From NCBI GenBank assembly GCA_963835085.1, contig CAWIED010000001.1:3534001-3598000 (forward strand): a DNA stretch of 64,000 bases. The letters run 5' to 3'. The translations under genes and the position numbers were made by a program. The notes under the pieces are model-generated. The model did not search any database, had not been told where the DNA came from, and saw nothing but the letters and a program-made list of their open reading frames with translations. Positions 52,284 through 61,054 of this stretch are shown here, one piece after another; the first letter of the stretch is position 1; the number at the start of each line of letters is the position of its first letter. This DNA comes from JBDIAG01 sp963835085 (GTDB lineage: Bacteria > Actinomycetota > Actinomycetes > Actinomycetales > CAWJMD01).

Positions 52284-53075
52284 CTACACAGAGGCACCGG
52301 GACGCCGACCCAGGTGGCTCAACGCCAGCGCCGGTCGATTCGTGATGATGCCCGTGGCGCCTGCGGCAAGGCAGGCGTCAATTTCTTTGGCGGTGTCCAC
52401 GGTCCACACGTGCAGTCCGTGTCCGGCAGCCACAATGTCGGCGATCCAATCGGGGTGACTACTGAGCAAAGCGATGTCGACTCCGCACCGACCGGCATGA
52501 GCCGGCAACACCGGGCGCAAGGCCGCGGCCGCCGGTTTCTCGAGCAGATAGACCAGTTCGGTACGCGGCGAACGCTCGCGCACGCGACGCAAGGCCTGGC
52601 CCGAGAAGCTCATCACCCGCACCGGTGAAGGTTCATCGAAACGCGCTGAATTCACGGGGATTTCACCCGGAGGTAACCAGCCGAACCAGTCCATCAAATC
52701 GCACAGCACCGCTTCGGTATGGCCTGCATACCGGTTGGGGTGCTTGGTTTCGACGGCAAGCTCGACCCGCCGTCCGCAATCGGCCACCAATTCGAAAAGC
52801 TCGCGCAAGGTCAATGGCCCGTCCACTCCCGGACCCCACTCGACGGCCCGCAGCTCGGCGAGCGTCATGCTCGCCACCCGGCCTCGGCCTGCGCTCGTGC
52901 GATCGATGGTGGCGTCGTGCAGGCAGACCAACTGACCGTCGGCGCTGAGCCGGACGTCGCATTCCAGGGCGTCCGCGCCCACCTCGATAGCGTCTACATA
53001 GGCCTGCAGACTGTGCTCGGGAAAGTCGTAGGAAGAGCCTCGGTGGGCAACGACCGCGACCTGATCGATGTTCAC
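52284..53075 (-). CDS. Glycerophosphodiester phosphodiesterase family protein
   Basis: A 263-residue TIM-barrel phosphodiesterase that in the family releases glycerol 3-phosphate from glycerophosphodiesters. The catalytic opening is VAHRGSSYDFPEHSLQAY and the metal-site block is ALECDVRLSADGQLVCLHD. Late WTVDTAKEIDACLAAGATGIITNRP is the usual end. GTG start at 53075. There is no signal peptide, so it is cytoplasmic. It diverges from the GGDEF-EAL gene. Confidence 0.94.
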   Translation of the reverse strand: MNIDQVAVVAHRGSSYDFPEHSLQAYVDAIEVGADALECDVRLSADGQLVCLHDATIDRTSAGRGRVASMTLAELRAVEWGPGVDGPLTLRELFELVADCGRRVELAVETKHPNRYAGHTEAVLCDLMDWFGWLPPGEIPVNSARFDEPSPVRVMSFSGQALRRVRERSPRTELVYLLEKPAAAALRPVLPAHAGRCGVDIALLSSHPDWIADIVAAGHGLHVWTVDTAKEIDACLAAGATGIITNRPALALSHLGRRPGASV

Positions 53076-53271
53076 GGCGCCCAGCCTGTCATGCGCACCG
53101 ACCCGAGCCGAGCGGGCTTGGGGGCACGCCGGCATTGGTACAGCCGGACGACGCCGACACGGGCGACTGATCGAATCATTGGGCACAGTGACACGAAATC
53201 GTGCAGGGTGTAGGGGTGTCATCTGTTCCGGAGTCGCGTGGCTGCCTGCATTGCCCGACACGAGGGACGAT

Positions 53272-55461
53272 ATGACGCTGCTTCTTGAGTGCGCCTTGGT
53301 GGCCGTCACGATTATCGGCCTTGCGCTCGCCATGCGACATAAAACCGGCGAAGTGGCACCCATGCTGCTCGTGGGCATGGTGTGCTGGAACCTCGGTCTG
53401 GCTGTGTCGATCTATCACGTGGCCATCGGAAGCACCGAAGCTCCGCACCTGGGCCATGACCTATGGGTCGCCTCGGTTCCGCTCGTTTTCGCGGGCATTC
53501 TCATGCACAAGGGTGCGCACCGCACCTATGCGGGGCCGCTGATGCTGTTCGACACCCTGCTGATCTCTTCCACCTGGCTCATGCTGATCTGGAAGGTCTG
53601 CCTCTATCGACCTGGCGACGACGGGCTCGCCGACATCCATTGGCCGCTGCTGGTGGTGATGTTCTCCGAGCTCATCGTGTTCAGCATGGTCTGGTTGCTT
53701 GCGGGCAATATTCCCAGCATCGCCATGTTCGGTCTGGGCATCGGCGAGTTCCTGCTCGTGAGTACGGATGCGTTCACGTTCTGGGCCCAGGGCCGGCCCG
53801 TTGAACTGTATTGGACCCGCGTGGGCCTCATGTTCGTCGCGGTCGTCGTCACGGGTGTGTCGCTGGCCTGCCTCAAGCCGCCCGAGAACCGGGCGACCCC
53901 CGAGCTCGAACGGCTCGGCCGCAGCCGCGGTCCCCTCACGATGGTGTTGGTGGCCGTCCCGTTGGCGATCTACATCGTGAGCATGCGCGACGCCCCGGCC
54001 GATGCGGGTTCACTCGTGCTGTCGGGCTGCATCCTGCTCGCCTTCGCGGGCCGAGAGATCTATCGCTCCCGGCAGAGCCGCGTCCTGCTCACCGCGCTGG
54101 CGGGCCAAGCACTGCGAGACCCGCTCACCGGGCTGGCCAACCGCCGTGCCCTCGAAGACGCGCTGCGACACGGCGGAGGCGCGTCGCGCCTCTTCGTGCT
54201 GACCCTCGACGTCGACCGGTTCAAGGACGTCAACCGCCAGCTCGGCCACTCCGCCGGCGATCGGGTGCTGATCACCGTGGCCGAAGAGTTGACCCGGGTG
54301 CCCGGCGGCACCGCGTTCCGGCTCGGCGGCGACGAGTTCGCGCTGTTGCTGGTGGTGGGCACCCATGACGAGGCGGTCGCGCACGCCGACCGGCTCCGGG
54401 AGGCCGCCAGTGAATCGCTCGCCGCTCTGCCCGGGATGGAGCCGCTGGGGATCACGGTGAGCCTGGGCATCGCCTCCTCGGGCCCGGCAGAACGCGCGAC
54501 CGATCCGCTGTCGGTGCTCACCCGCTCGGCACAGGCGTTGCGGGCGGCGAAGCATGAGCGCAATCGGGTGAAGTCGTTCTCCGACGCCGACGCCCGCAAG
54601 GTGGAGGAGCACGCCGAGCTGGAGCAGCGGCTGCGACGGGCTGTCGCCAAGGAGGAGATCACCTACGTCTACCAGCCCATCGTCTCGTTGCACGACGGCA
54701 AGGTCGTGGCGCTGGAGGCACTGGCGCGGTGGCACGATCCCGTGTTGCAGACCGTGAGCCCGGCGGTGTTCGTGCCGGTGGCCGAACAGGCCGGGCTGGT
54801 GCACGACCTCGGCTGGCAGTGTCTGCGCAGCAGCGCACGCCTGCAGGCAGACCTACGGTCGCAGGGCATCGTCGTGCGGATGTCGGTGAATGTGTCTCCT
54901 GTGCAGCTACGCCGCGCGACCTTTCACAAAGACCTATTGCGGTTGCTGGACGAGTTCGGCCTGCCTTCCCAGGCTCTGACGCTGGAGGTTACCGAGGGGG
55001 TCTTCATCGACCCCGACGGCCCGGCGGCGCGGGCGTTGAGCGAGCTGTACGTGGCCGGCATCGGCATCTCGATCGACGACTTCGGCAGCGGATACTCCTC
55101 CCTCAGCTACCTGACCCGACTCCCGGCCGACACCATCAAGGTCGACAAGGCCCTCACCGGACGGCTGCCCCGGCCCACCTCGCGTGCCATCGTCTCGGCG
55201 CTGCTCGAGGTGGCTGGGGCGTTCGGAGTCAGTGTCGTCATCGAGGGAGTCGACACTGTGGCCCTGCGCGACGAACTCATCGGGTTGGGCGCGCGCTACG
55301 CCCAGGGTTGGTTGTTCGCGCCGGGCGTGGAGGTCGCGGCGGTTGCCGAACTGCTGAACACGCTGGGGGTCAGCCCGCAGCTGCCCACCCGCCGCAAGCC
55401 GGGCAGGCACTCGGCCGCGAGCAGGCAGATACCTGAGCAGGTCAGCCCTGCGACGACGTGA
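53272..55461 (+). CDS. Membrane-bound GGDEF-EAL protein (cyclic di-GMP synthesis/degradation)
   Basis: A 729-residue protein. Residues 1-280 hold about nine membrane segments. The diguanylate-cyclase domain has an intact GGDEF near residue 352 and the upstream DPLTGLANRRALE block. The phosphodiesterase domain follows, with EAL near residue 482, SVNVSPVQL, LEVTEGVF, DDFGSGYSSLSYL and an IKVDK-type Lys. Both halves look catalytically competent. ATG at 53272 has GAGGGA upstream. Its end overlaps the VOC gene by 20 bases in convergent orientation. Confidence 0.94.
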   Translation: MTLLLECALVAVTIIGLALAMRHKTGEVAPMLLVGMVCWNLGLAVSIYHVAIGSTEAPHLGHDLWVASVPLVFAGILMHKGAHRTYAGPLMLFDTLLISSTWLMLIWKVCLYRPGDDGLADIHWPLLVVMFSELIVFSMVWLLAGNIPSIAMFGLGIGEFLLVSTDAFTFWAQGRPVELYWTRVGLMFVAVVVTGVSLACLKPPENRATPELERLGRSRGPLTMVLVAVPLAIYIVSMRDAPADAGSLVLSGCILLAFAGREIYRSRQSRVLLTALAGQALRDPLTGLANRRALEDALRHGGGASRLFVLTLDVDRFKDVNRQLGHSAGDRVLITVAEELTRVPGGTAFRLGGDEFALLLVVGTHDEAVAHADRLREAASESLAALPGMEPLGITVSLGIASSGPAERATDPLSVLTRSAQALRAAKHERNRVKSFSDADARKVEEHAELEQRLRRAVAKEEITYVYQPIVSLHDGKVVALEALARWHDPVLQTVSPAVFVPVAEQAGLVHDLGWQCLRSSARLQADLRSQGIVVRMSVNVSPVQLRRATFHKDLLRLLDEFGLPSQALTLEVTEGVFIDPDGPAARALSELYVAGIGISIDDFGSGYSSLSYLTRLPADTIKVDKALTGRLPRPTSRAIVSALLEVAGAFGVSVVIEGVDTVALRDELIGLGARYAQGWLFAPGVEVAAVAELLNTLGVSPQLPTRRKPGRHSAASRQIPEQVSPATT

Positions 55462-56236
55462 GCAGCAGGAACGGTTCGCCATCCGGGCCGGCCACACCAG
55501 CCAGCCGTCCCGACTCGAACTCCCTCGGTTCGAGCAGCAGCGATCCGCCGGCGGCCGCAACCCGGCGCAGCGCCGCGTCCACGTCCTCGGTCTCGAAGCA
55601 GGCCGACCAGGCCGACCCGGTGTCGTCCGGGGCGCTGGCACCCATGCCGCCAACGGCCTGCCCGCCGGGCGCGGTGACGATGCAGTACTCCCCGCTCGGC
55701 AGCCGGCCGACGCCGGGCTCGCCGGTCACGTCTTGGTAGCTGAATCCGAACAGCTTGGCGTAGAACGCCTTCGACGCCGGTAGGTCGGGGGTCATGAGAT
55801 CGCACCAGGCCACGGCCCCAACTTCGTTGACCAGGTCGAAGCCGGTGTGCTCGCCTGCCTGCCATCCGCCGAAGGCCGCCCCCAGGGGATCGAGCCACAT
55901 CGCCATCGAACCGAGAGCGGCCATCGCCGTGGGTTCGACGATCGCCTCGGCCCCCAGTTCGAGGGCGGCTGCGTGCGTCGCCGCCAGGTCGTCCGTGGCC
56001 AGGTAGACCGACCAGACCTTGGGCGCCGCCTCCAGCCCCGGCAGCGTCGGACTCAGCCCGGCGACGCGCTCGCCGTCGATGACCGCATTGCAATAGCCCC
56101 CGAGTTGTTCGTCGGGACCCGTGAAGTCCCAGCCCAGAATCGCGGTGTAGAACGCCTGGCTGCGGGCGAGGTCGCCGACCATGATGTCGAGCCAGCAGGG
56201 CGTGCCAGCGGGCCAGGGCCCCACACGGTGAACCAT
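55442..56236 (-). CDS. Two-domain VOC (glyoxalase/bleomycin-resistance-like) protein
   Basis: A 264-residue protein made of two consecutive VOC domains. The first has CWLDIMVGDLARSQAFYTAILGW and the second has AWCDLMTPDLPASKAFYAKLFGF, best seen as the repeats DLARSQAFY and DLPASKAFY. Each ends in an LEPREFESG- or VEPTAMAAL-type Glu strand. Similar proteins include hydroxylase-type and drug-binding VOC proteins. No specific reaction can be assigned. It diverges from the DHA2 exporter. Confidence 0.88.
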   Translation of the reverse strand: MVHRVGPWPAGTPCWLDIMVGDLARSQAFYTAILGWDFTGPDEQLGGYCNAVIDGERVAGLSPTLPGLEAAPKVWSVYLATDDLAATHAAALELGAEAIVEPTAMAALGSMAMWLDPLGAAFGGWQAGEHTGFDLVNEVGAVAWCDLMTPDLPASKAFYAKLFGFSYQDVTGEPGVGRLPSGEYCIVTAPGGQAVGGMGASAPDDTGSAWSACFETEDVDAALRRVAAAGGSLLLEPREFESGRLAGVAGPDGEPFLLLTSSQG

Positions 56237-56302
56237 GACCTAGACCTTAGACGTAGTGGGCCGAACGGGTGTCAGGCTCGAGAGCTGGCAGAAACCACTT
56301 GC

Positions 56303-56349
56303 TTACCGGCCGGTCAGTAACTACCGTTGACTATTGGCCGGTGAGTCAC
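56303..56349. promoter_or_regulatory. Two related TetR-type operator candidates
   Basis: TTACCGGCCGGTCAGTAA at 56303-56320 is 14 of 18 symmetrical and is built around the perfect palindrome ACCGGCCGGT. A second copy (GGCCGGTGAGTCAC, 56336-56349) repeats 12 of 14 bases of the first, 28 bases downstream. The form resembles TetR-regulated exporter promoters. It precedes the DHA2 transporter start by about 100 bases. Confidence 0.6.
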
Positions 56350-56442
56350 CGTCGACCTCTGCCAGACCTCCGCCACAAGCGGGCACCTGCAAGCCCGGCC
56401 CGCCCACCGCAACATCTCGTGCAAAGAAGGTGCTTGGACTCC

Positions 56443-58506
56443 ATGTCCGAGGTAGACAAAGCTCTTACTCCCCGGCAGATCATCACCGCCATGAGCGGGC
56501 TGATCATCGCCATGCTGCTCGCTCAGCTCGACAACATGATCGTCGCGCCCGCCCTGCCCACCATCGTGGGCCACCTGGGCGGCCTGAACCACCTCTCGTG
56601 GGTGGTCACCGGTTACATCCTGGCCACCGCCGTCTCCACGCCGCTCTGGGGCAAGCTCGGCGACCTGGTGGGTCACAAGTTCACGTTCATGGCCTCCATC
56701 ATCATCTTCCTGATCGGGTCCGCAGCCTGCGGCCTGAGCCAGAACATGACCGAGCTGGTCGCCTTCCGAGCCCTTCAGGGCATCGGTGGCGGCGGGCTCA
56801 TGGTGGGCATCATGTCGGTGATCGGCATGTTGGTTCCGCCCCGCGAGCGCGGCAAGTACACGGGCATCATGATGGCCGTGATGCCGGCTGCGATGATCGG
56901 CGGCCCGCTGCTCGGCGGCTTCATCACCGACCACCTGTCGTGGCGGTGGATCTTCTACGTGAACCTGCCGCTCGGCCTGATCTCGCTGGTCGTCATCTGG
57001 CACACCCTGAACATCACGCACGAGAAGAAGCACGTCGGCAAGGTGCGCATCGACTGGGCCGGCGCCGCCGTCCTCACCACGTGGATCACCGCCCTCACCC
57101 TGCTCGTGACCTGGGGTGGCACGGAGTTCGACTGGGCGTCGTGGCAGTCGTACAGCCTCGGTGCGCTCGCTGCGGTGGGTCTTGCCGCCTTCGTCGTGAT
57201 CGAGAACCGGGTGGCAGAGCCGATCATGCCGCTGCGCCTGTTCCGCAGCCGCAACTTCACCCTCGCCAACGCGCTGGGCTTCGTGGCCGGGTTCGCCATG
57301 TTCGGTGGCGTCACGTTCCTGCCCCAGTTCCAGCAGTACGTGCAGGGTCAGTCGGCCACCAACTCGGGCCTGCTGCTCATGCCGATGATGATCGCCGCCA
57401 TGGTGTTCTCGCTCGGCAGCGGCCAGCTGATCTCGCGGACGGGGCACTACAAGGTCTTCCCGATCGTGGGCACCGCGCTGCTCGGGCTGGGGCTCTGGCT
57501 CTTCTCCACCATGGACGTGACGACCTCCACCGCCACCACCGCGCTGTACATGGCCGTGCTCGGCGCCGGAATGGGATGCCTCATGCAGACCACGAGCCTC
57601 GTGGCGCAGAACAGCGTGGAACTCACCGACATCGGCGTCGCGACCGGCACCTCCACCTTCACCCGCAGCATGGGTGGCTCGCTCGGTGTGGCGATCCTCG
57701 GTGCCATCTACGCCCACGAGCTCACGGCAACGCTGACCTCCGGTCTACCCGCCGGGGCGAGCAGTGGCGGTGTGGCTTCGGGCAGTCTGACGCCAGCCAC
57801 GTTCAAGCAGCTGCCCGCCGCGCTGCAGTCGCTCTTCCAGCACGCGGTGGTCAGCGGCACGAGCGCGGTGTTCTTCTGGGGCGCCATCATCGCGGCGGCC
57901 GGCTTCGTGGTGGCCCTGTTCGTCCAGCAGGTGACCCTGCGTGGATCGGCAGCGCCTGCTGCAGGCTCGCCCGCCACAGCAGCTGAGGCTGCCCGCCAGA
58001 CTGCGGTCGCCCCGTCGCTGGCTGCAGCTTCCGCAGAGGTGGTCGCTCTCGCCGACCAGGCCACGGCCCAACTCGCCCAGAGCGCGCCCGCCGCTGCGGA
58101 CTCACCACAGGTCGCGATGATCGAGTACCCCTTCCCGCTGCGTCCCGGCCTGCAGGCCAAGGTGCTGCTGCCCGAGAACGTGACCGAGCAGGAGGTCTCC
58201 CGCCTGGTTCGGTACGTGGAGAGCCTGGCCGTCAACGGCGAGTGGCAGAACCAGAACCACGACGGCTCCCACTCGAATGGCTTCGGGTCCAACGGCTTCG
58301 AGACCAACGGCTTCGGGTCCAACAGCTCTGGGACCAACGGCAGCGGAGCGGCCTTCGCCCAGCTGGCCGAGAGCGCGGACGGTTTCCACCCCGGTCTGGA
58401 CGACAGCATCGCGTCGGGCACTCCTGCGATGGCCATGTCCGCCGCGACTCAGCGGCCGCGCACGGACCCGAACGCACCGTGGTCACCTCTGTCAGATCGC
58501 CACTGA
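56443..58506 (+). CDS. DHA2-family (EmrB/QacA-like) MFS exporter with long C-terminal tail
   Basis: A 687-residue drug/proton antiporter-type exporter. About fourteen membrane segments occupy residues 1-500; motif A is LGDLVGHKFTFM and motif C-like GGPLLGGFI follows. The ~190-residue cytosolic tail is unusual: an Ala-rich linker, a compact segment around 560-595 (YPFPLRPGLQAKVLLP, then VSRLVRYVESLA), and an Asn/Gly/Phe repeat region at 611-635 (NGFGSNGF units). ATG at 56443. The tail may sense or recruit a partner. Confidence 0.9.
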   Translation: MSEVDKALTPRQIITAMSGLIIAMLLAQLDNMIVAPALPTIVGHLGGLNHLSWVVTGYILATAVSTPLWGKLGDLVGHKFTFMASIIIFLIGSAACGLSQNMTELVAFRALQGIGGGGLMVGIMSVIGMLVPPRERGKYTGIMMAVMPAAMIGGPLLGGFITDHLSWRWIFYVNLPLGLISLVVIWHTLNITHEKKHVGKVRIDWAGAAVLTTWITALTLLVTWGGTEFDWASWQSYSLGALAAVGLAAFVVIENRVAEPIMPLRLFRSRNFTLANALGFVAGFAMFGGVTFLPQFQQYVQGQSATNSGLLLMPMMIAAMVFSLGSGQLISRTGHYKVFPIVGTALLGLGLWLFSTMDVTTSTATTALYMAVLGAGMGCLMQTTSLVAQNSVELTDIGVATGTSTFTRSMGGSLGVAILGAIYAHELTATLTSGLPAGASSGGVASGSLTPATFKQLPAALQSLFQHAVVSGTSAVFFWGAIIAAAGFVVALFVQQVTLRGSAAPAAGSPATAAEAARQTAVAPSLAAASAEVVALADQATAQLAQSAPAAADSPQVAMIEYPFPLRPGLQAKVLLPENVTEQEVSRLVRYVESLAVNGEWQNQNHDGSHSNGFGSNGFETNGFGSNSSGTNGSGAAFAQLAESADGFHPGLDDSIASGTPAMAMSAATQRPRTDPNAPWSPLSDRH

Positions 58507-58602
58507 CCTCCGGGTCGGGTGCCTTCCCGCTTCGATCAGGTCTGAGCGGCTCATCCGCATCGAGCCGATCGTGAACCAGGCCGAGCTCGAGGTGGCTTTT
58601 TA

Positions 58603-58645
58603 GGACTATGACGATGCCCCGCGCAACGGGGCATCGTCATAGTCC
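58603..58645 (+). terminator. Strong perfect 19-bp hairpin downstream of the DHA2 gene
   Basis: Arms at 58603-58621 (GGACTATGACGATGCCCCG) and 58627-58645 are exact complements with a five-base loop. It lies 97 bases after the exporter stop and before the XRE gene. No U-tract follows on the plus strand, as is common in actinobacterial terminators. Confidence 0.75.
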
Positions 58646-58705
58646 GTTTGTGCGCCGACCCTCGGTCCGGGTGAGACTCGCCCCGCCGGCGGTTACGGTT
58701 GCTCC

Positions 58706-59044
58706 ATGGACAACCTCCTGAGCTTCCAGCCTGCGAGCCTTCCCGGCGGTGACCCCGCCCGACGTCACCGGCCCGACGTGGAACCCCTCTGGCGCGAGGT
58801 CATCGGCGAGGAACTGAAGGCCGAACGGAATCGCCGCGGAGAGCGCATCGTCGACGTGGCCCAGCGGGCGGGGGTGGTGCCGCAGTATCTCTCCGAGCTG
58901 GAGCGGGGCAAGAAAGATCCCTCGTCGGAGGTGCTGGCGGCGCTGGCGGGTGCGTTGGAGATCTCCGTCCTCAATCTGACCGGACGGGCCAGCCGCCGAC
59001 TCGCGAGCACCCACCAGCAGGGGACGGTCTGCCTCGCGGCGTGA
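58706..59044 (+). CDS. XRE-family regulator (ClgR/PopR-like)
   Basis: A 112-residue regulator with an N-terminal disordered stretch and an HTH_3 domain: REVIGEELKAERNRRGERIVDVAQRAGVVPQYLSELERGKKDPSSEVLAALAGAL, seen as blocks LKAERNRRGE, VPQYLSELERG and LAALAGAL. This matches ClgR and PopR, which control clp genes in actinobacteria. It is convergent with two clpP genes, 45 bases from the nearer. It may regulate them, as popR does for clpP3-clpP4 in Streptomyces. Confidence 0.85.
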   Translation: MDNLLSFQPASLPGGDPARRHRPDVEPLWREVIGEELKAERNRRGERIVDVAQRAGVVPQYLSELERGKKDPSSEVLAALAGALEISVLNLTGRASRRLASTHQQGTVCLAA

Positions 59045-59089
59045 GCCGACCGCGGACGAACCCGGCGCGAGCGTCGGGCGGCGCGCGGA

Positions 59090-59680
59090 TCAGTCACGCG
59101 AGCGCACCACCACATCGACAACTCCGTATTCCACGGCCCCGTCGGCAGTGAGCACCAGATCGCGGGCGGTGTCAGCGCGGACGTCGGCCGCAGAGCGACC
59201 CGTGTGTTCGGCGAGGATCTCCTCCAGCATGGTGCGCACCCGCTCCACCTCCTCCGCCTCCAGAATGAGGTCAGGAATCGCGCCCTTCCCTTCGGCGGCA
59301 GGCGCGTGAATGACGACTCGGCCATGCGGCAGGATCTGCCGGCGTCCCGCCGCCCCACCCGCCAGCAACACGGCCGCGGTCGAGACCGCCTGACCCACAC
59401 AGGTGGTCTCCACGCGTGGCCGGACGAACTGCATGGCGTCGTAGATCGCCAGCATCGCCGGGATCGAGCCGCCTGCGGAGTTGATGTAGAGCGAGATGGG
59501 ACGGTCGGGGTTATCCGACTCCAGGTGCAGCAGCTGAGCGATCACCGCGTTCGCCACGCCGTCGTCGATGGCCGTCCCGAGGTAGACGATGCGTTCGGTG
59601 AGCAGCCGGCTGTAGACGTCGACGGTGCGCTCGCCGGCACTGGTGCGGGTGGTGACGTACGGAATCGTGTAGCTGCTCAT
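59090..59680 (-). CDS. clpP: ATP-dependent Clp protease proteolytic subunit (second paralogue)
   Basis: A 196-residue serine peptidase subunit that forms part of the ClpP barrel and degrades proteins fed by ClpX or ClpC. The catalytic Ser is near residue 100 (VGQAVSTAAVLL) and His near residue 125 (RVVIHAP). The DTARDLVLTADGAVEYGVVD region supplies the Asp. It differs from ClpP1/ClpP2 consensus in the HQP position (here HAP), as in ClpP3/P4-type paralogues. Start ATG overlaps the first clpP stop (ATGA). Confidence 0.92.
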   Translation of the reverse strand: MSSYTIPYVTTRTSAGERTVDVYSRLLTERIVYLGTAIDDGVANAVIAQLLHLESDNPDRPISLYINSAGGSIPAMLAIYDAMQFVRPRVETTCVGQAVSTAAVLLAGGAAGRRQILPHGRVVIHAPAAEGKGAIPDLILEAEEVERVRTMLEEILAEHTGRSAADVRADTARDLVLTADGAVEYGVVDVVVRSRD

Positions 59681-60297
59681 GCTGTGGCCCCGGTGAGGCC
59701 CAGAGCCCTGCGTCGGGCGGGCAGCAGCTGGTCTGCGGAGTCGATGATCGCGTCGATGAAGCCGTAGTCGCGGGCCTGCGGCGCGGTGAACCAGCGGTCG
59801 CGGCGGGAGTCGAGCTCCACGGTCTGCACATCCTGGCCGGTGTCGAGCGCGATCAGGCCGAGCACGGTGTCGCGGGTGTGTCGCAGGTCGTCGGCCTGGA
59901 TGGCGATGTCCATCGCCGTGCCACCGATGCCAGCGGAGCCTTGATGCAGCAGAACCTTGGCGTGCGGCAGCGAGTACCGCTTGCCGCGAGTACCGGAGCT
60001 GAGCAGGAACTGCCCTGCGCTGTAGGCCATGCCGACGTTCACGGTGCTCACGTCGTTGGGAATGGCCCGCATGCAGTCGCGGATGGCCAGCATCCCAGGA
60101 ACCGAGCCGCCAGGAGAGTTGATGAGCAGCCGGATGTCCGCCTCAGGATCGTCGGCGGCAAGGAGCAGCAAGGCGTTGCAGAGCCGGTTGCTGTTGCGCG
60201 CCTCCAGCGGCTCGCCGAGCAGCAGGGTGCGCTGTTCGAATAGCCGCCGGTAGAGATCCTCGTCGAGTCGTTGGCCGGGGTCGAGTGTTTTCGTCAT
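59677..60297 (-). CDS. clpP: ATP-dependent Clp protease proteolytic subunit (first paralogue)
   Basis: A 206-residue ClpP subunit. The Ser is near residue 93 (VGMAYSAGQFLL), His near 118 (AKVLLHQGSAG) and the Asp in RRDRWFTAPQARDYGFID near 167. The LINSPGGSVPGMLAI block is typical. It is the upstream partner of a second clpP and probably makes a mixed heptamer barrel. ATG at 60297 overlaps the PAP2 stop (ATGA); the upstream extension of the frame is antisense-like. Confidence 0.93.
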   Translation of the reverse strand: MTKTLDPGQRLDEDLYRRLFEQRTLLLGEPLEARNSNRLCNALLLLAADDPEADIRLLINSPGGSVPGMLAIRDCMRAIPNDVSTVNVGMAYSAGQFLLSSGTRGKRYSLPHAKVLLHQGSAGIGGTAMDIAIQADDLRHTRDTVLGLIALDTGQDVQTVELDSRRDRWFTAPQARDYGFIDAIIDSADQLLPARRRALGLTGATA

Positions 60298-61004
60298 GCC
60301 TCCACTCTGGGCCGGGCCGGCCGGTGCGCACTGCCCTTGCCGCTGTGGGCAGCACTGCCGTGAGCAGCACTGCTGATAGCAGCACGCAGCGCGTAGTGCA
60401 CGCCGAACGCCAGTGCAGCTCCTCCCACGGTGTCGCAAGGACGGTGCCAGCCGGTCACCACCGTCGCCAAGCCCACACAGACCGGCACCGCCCACACGAG
60501 CAGCTTGGTGCCGGGGCGCAACTCGGGCCAGCTGTACACGACGGCCAGGGCCAGCGCGGCCGCCGCGGCTGTATGCCCACTCACGAACGACCCGTGGGGC
60601 AGCCAGAGCTGCCAGTGCCGGCCGACCGTCTGCGGGAGGCAGAGCTTGAGCAGTTCCGAGAGCGCGACCGAGATCACCGGCCCGCCCAGCACGATCGTCA
60701 GGTCACGCCACCCTCGCCGGTAGGCACTTCTCGTCAGCACCACCAGCGCAGCGATCGCCCCGACGATGCTGAGCAGCGCCAAGGCCTCCGAGAGCACCCA
60801 CCGAGCCGAAGCGTTGCCGGATAGCCGCAGCGTGGCCCGTAACGCGAGGTCTACCGCGCGTCCCTGCGGCACGACGATGAACGCCAGGTACATCAGCGCC
60901 AGCACGCCGAAGCAGGCCCAGGCCTTGTGTCGGAGGGCGCGCGGCGCAGGTGAAGGCACCCTCCCAGTGTCTCCCGTGGGAATGCCCGTTTCACGGGAAA
61001 CCAA
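60294..61004 (-). CDS. PAP2-family phosphatase
   Basis: A 236-residue membrane protein with about five to six hydrophobic segments. The type 2 phosphatidic acid phosphatase motifs are SGHTAAAA (motif 2) and WHRPCDTVGG (motif 3); the first motif KxxxxxxRP is not well kept (LKLCLPQTVGRHW). Likely a lipid phosphate phosphatase. It is translationally coupled to clpP by a four-base overlap, an uncommon partner for a protease gene. Confidence 0.88.
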   Translation of the reverse strand: MVSRETGIPTGDTGRVPSPAPRALRHKAWACFGVLALMYLAFIVVPQGRAVDLALRATLRLSGNASARWVLSEALALLSIVGAIAALVVLTRSAYRRGWRDLTIVLGGPVISVALSELLKLCLPQTVGRHWQLWLPHGSFVSGHTAAAAALALAVVYSWPELRPGTKLLVWAVPVCVGLATVVTGWHRPCDTVGGAALAFGVHYALRAAISSAAHGSAAHSGKGSAHRPARPRVEA

Positions 61005-61054
61005 TGACTCTCTTGCGCTGGTTCCGTGAAACTCACAGTTGGGCCCGCGCGTGT

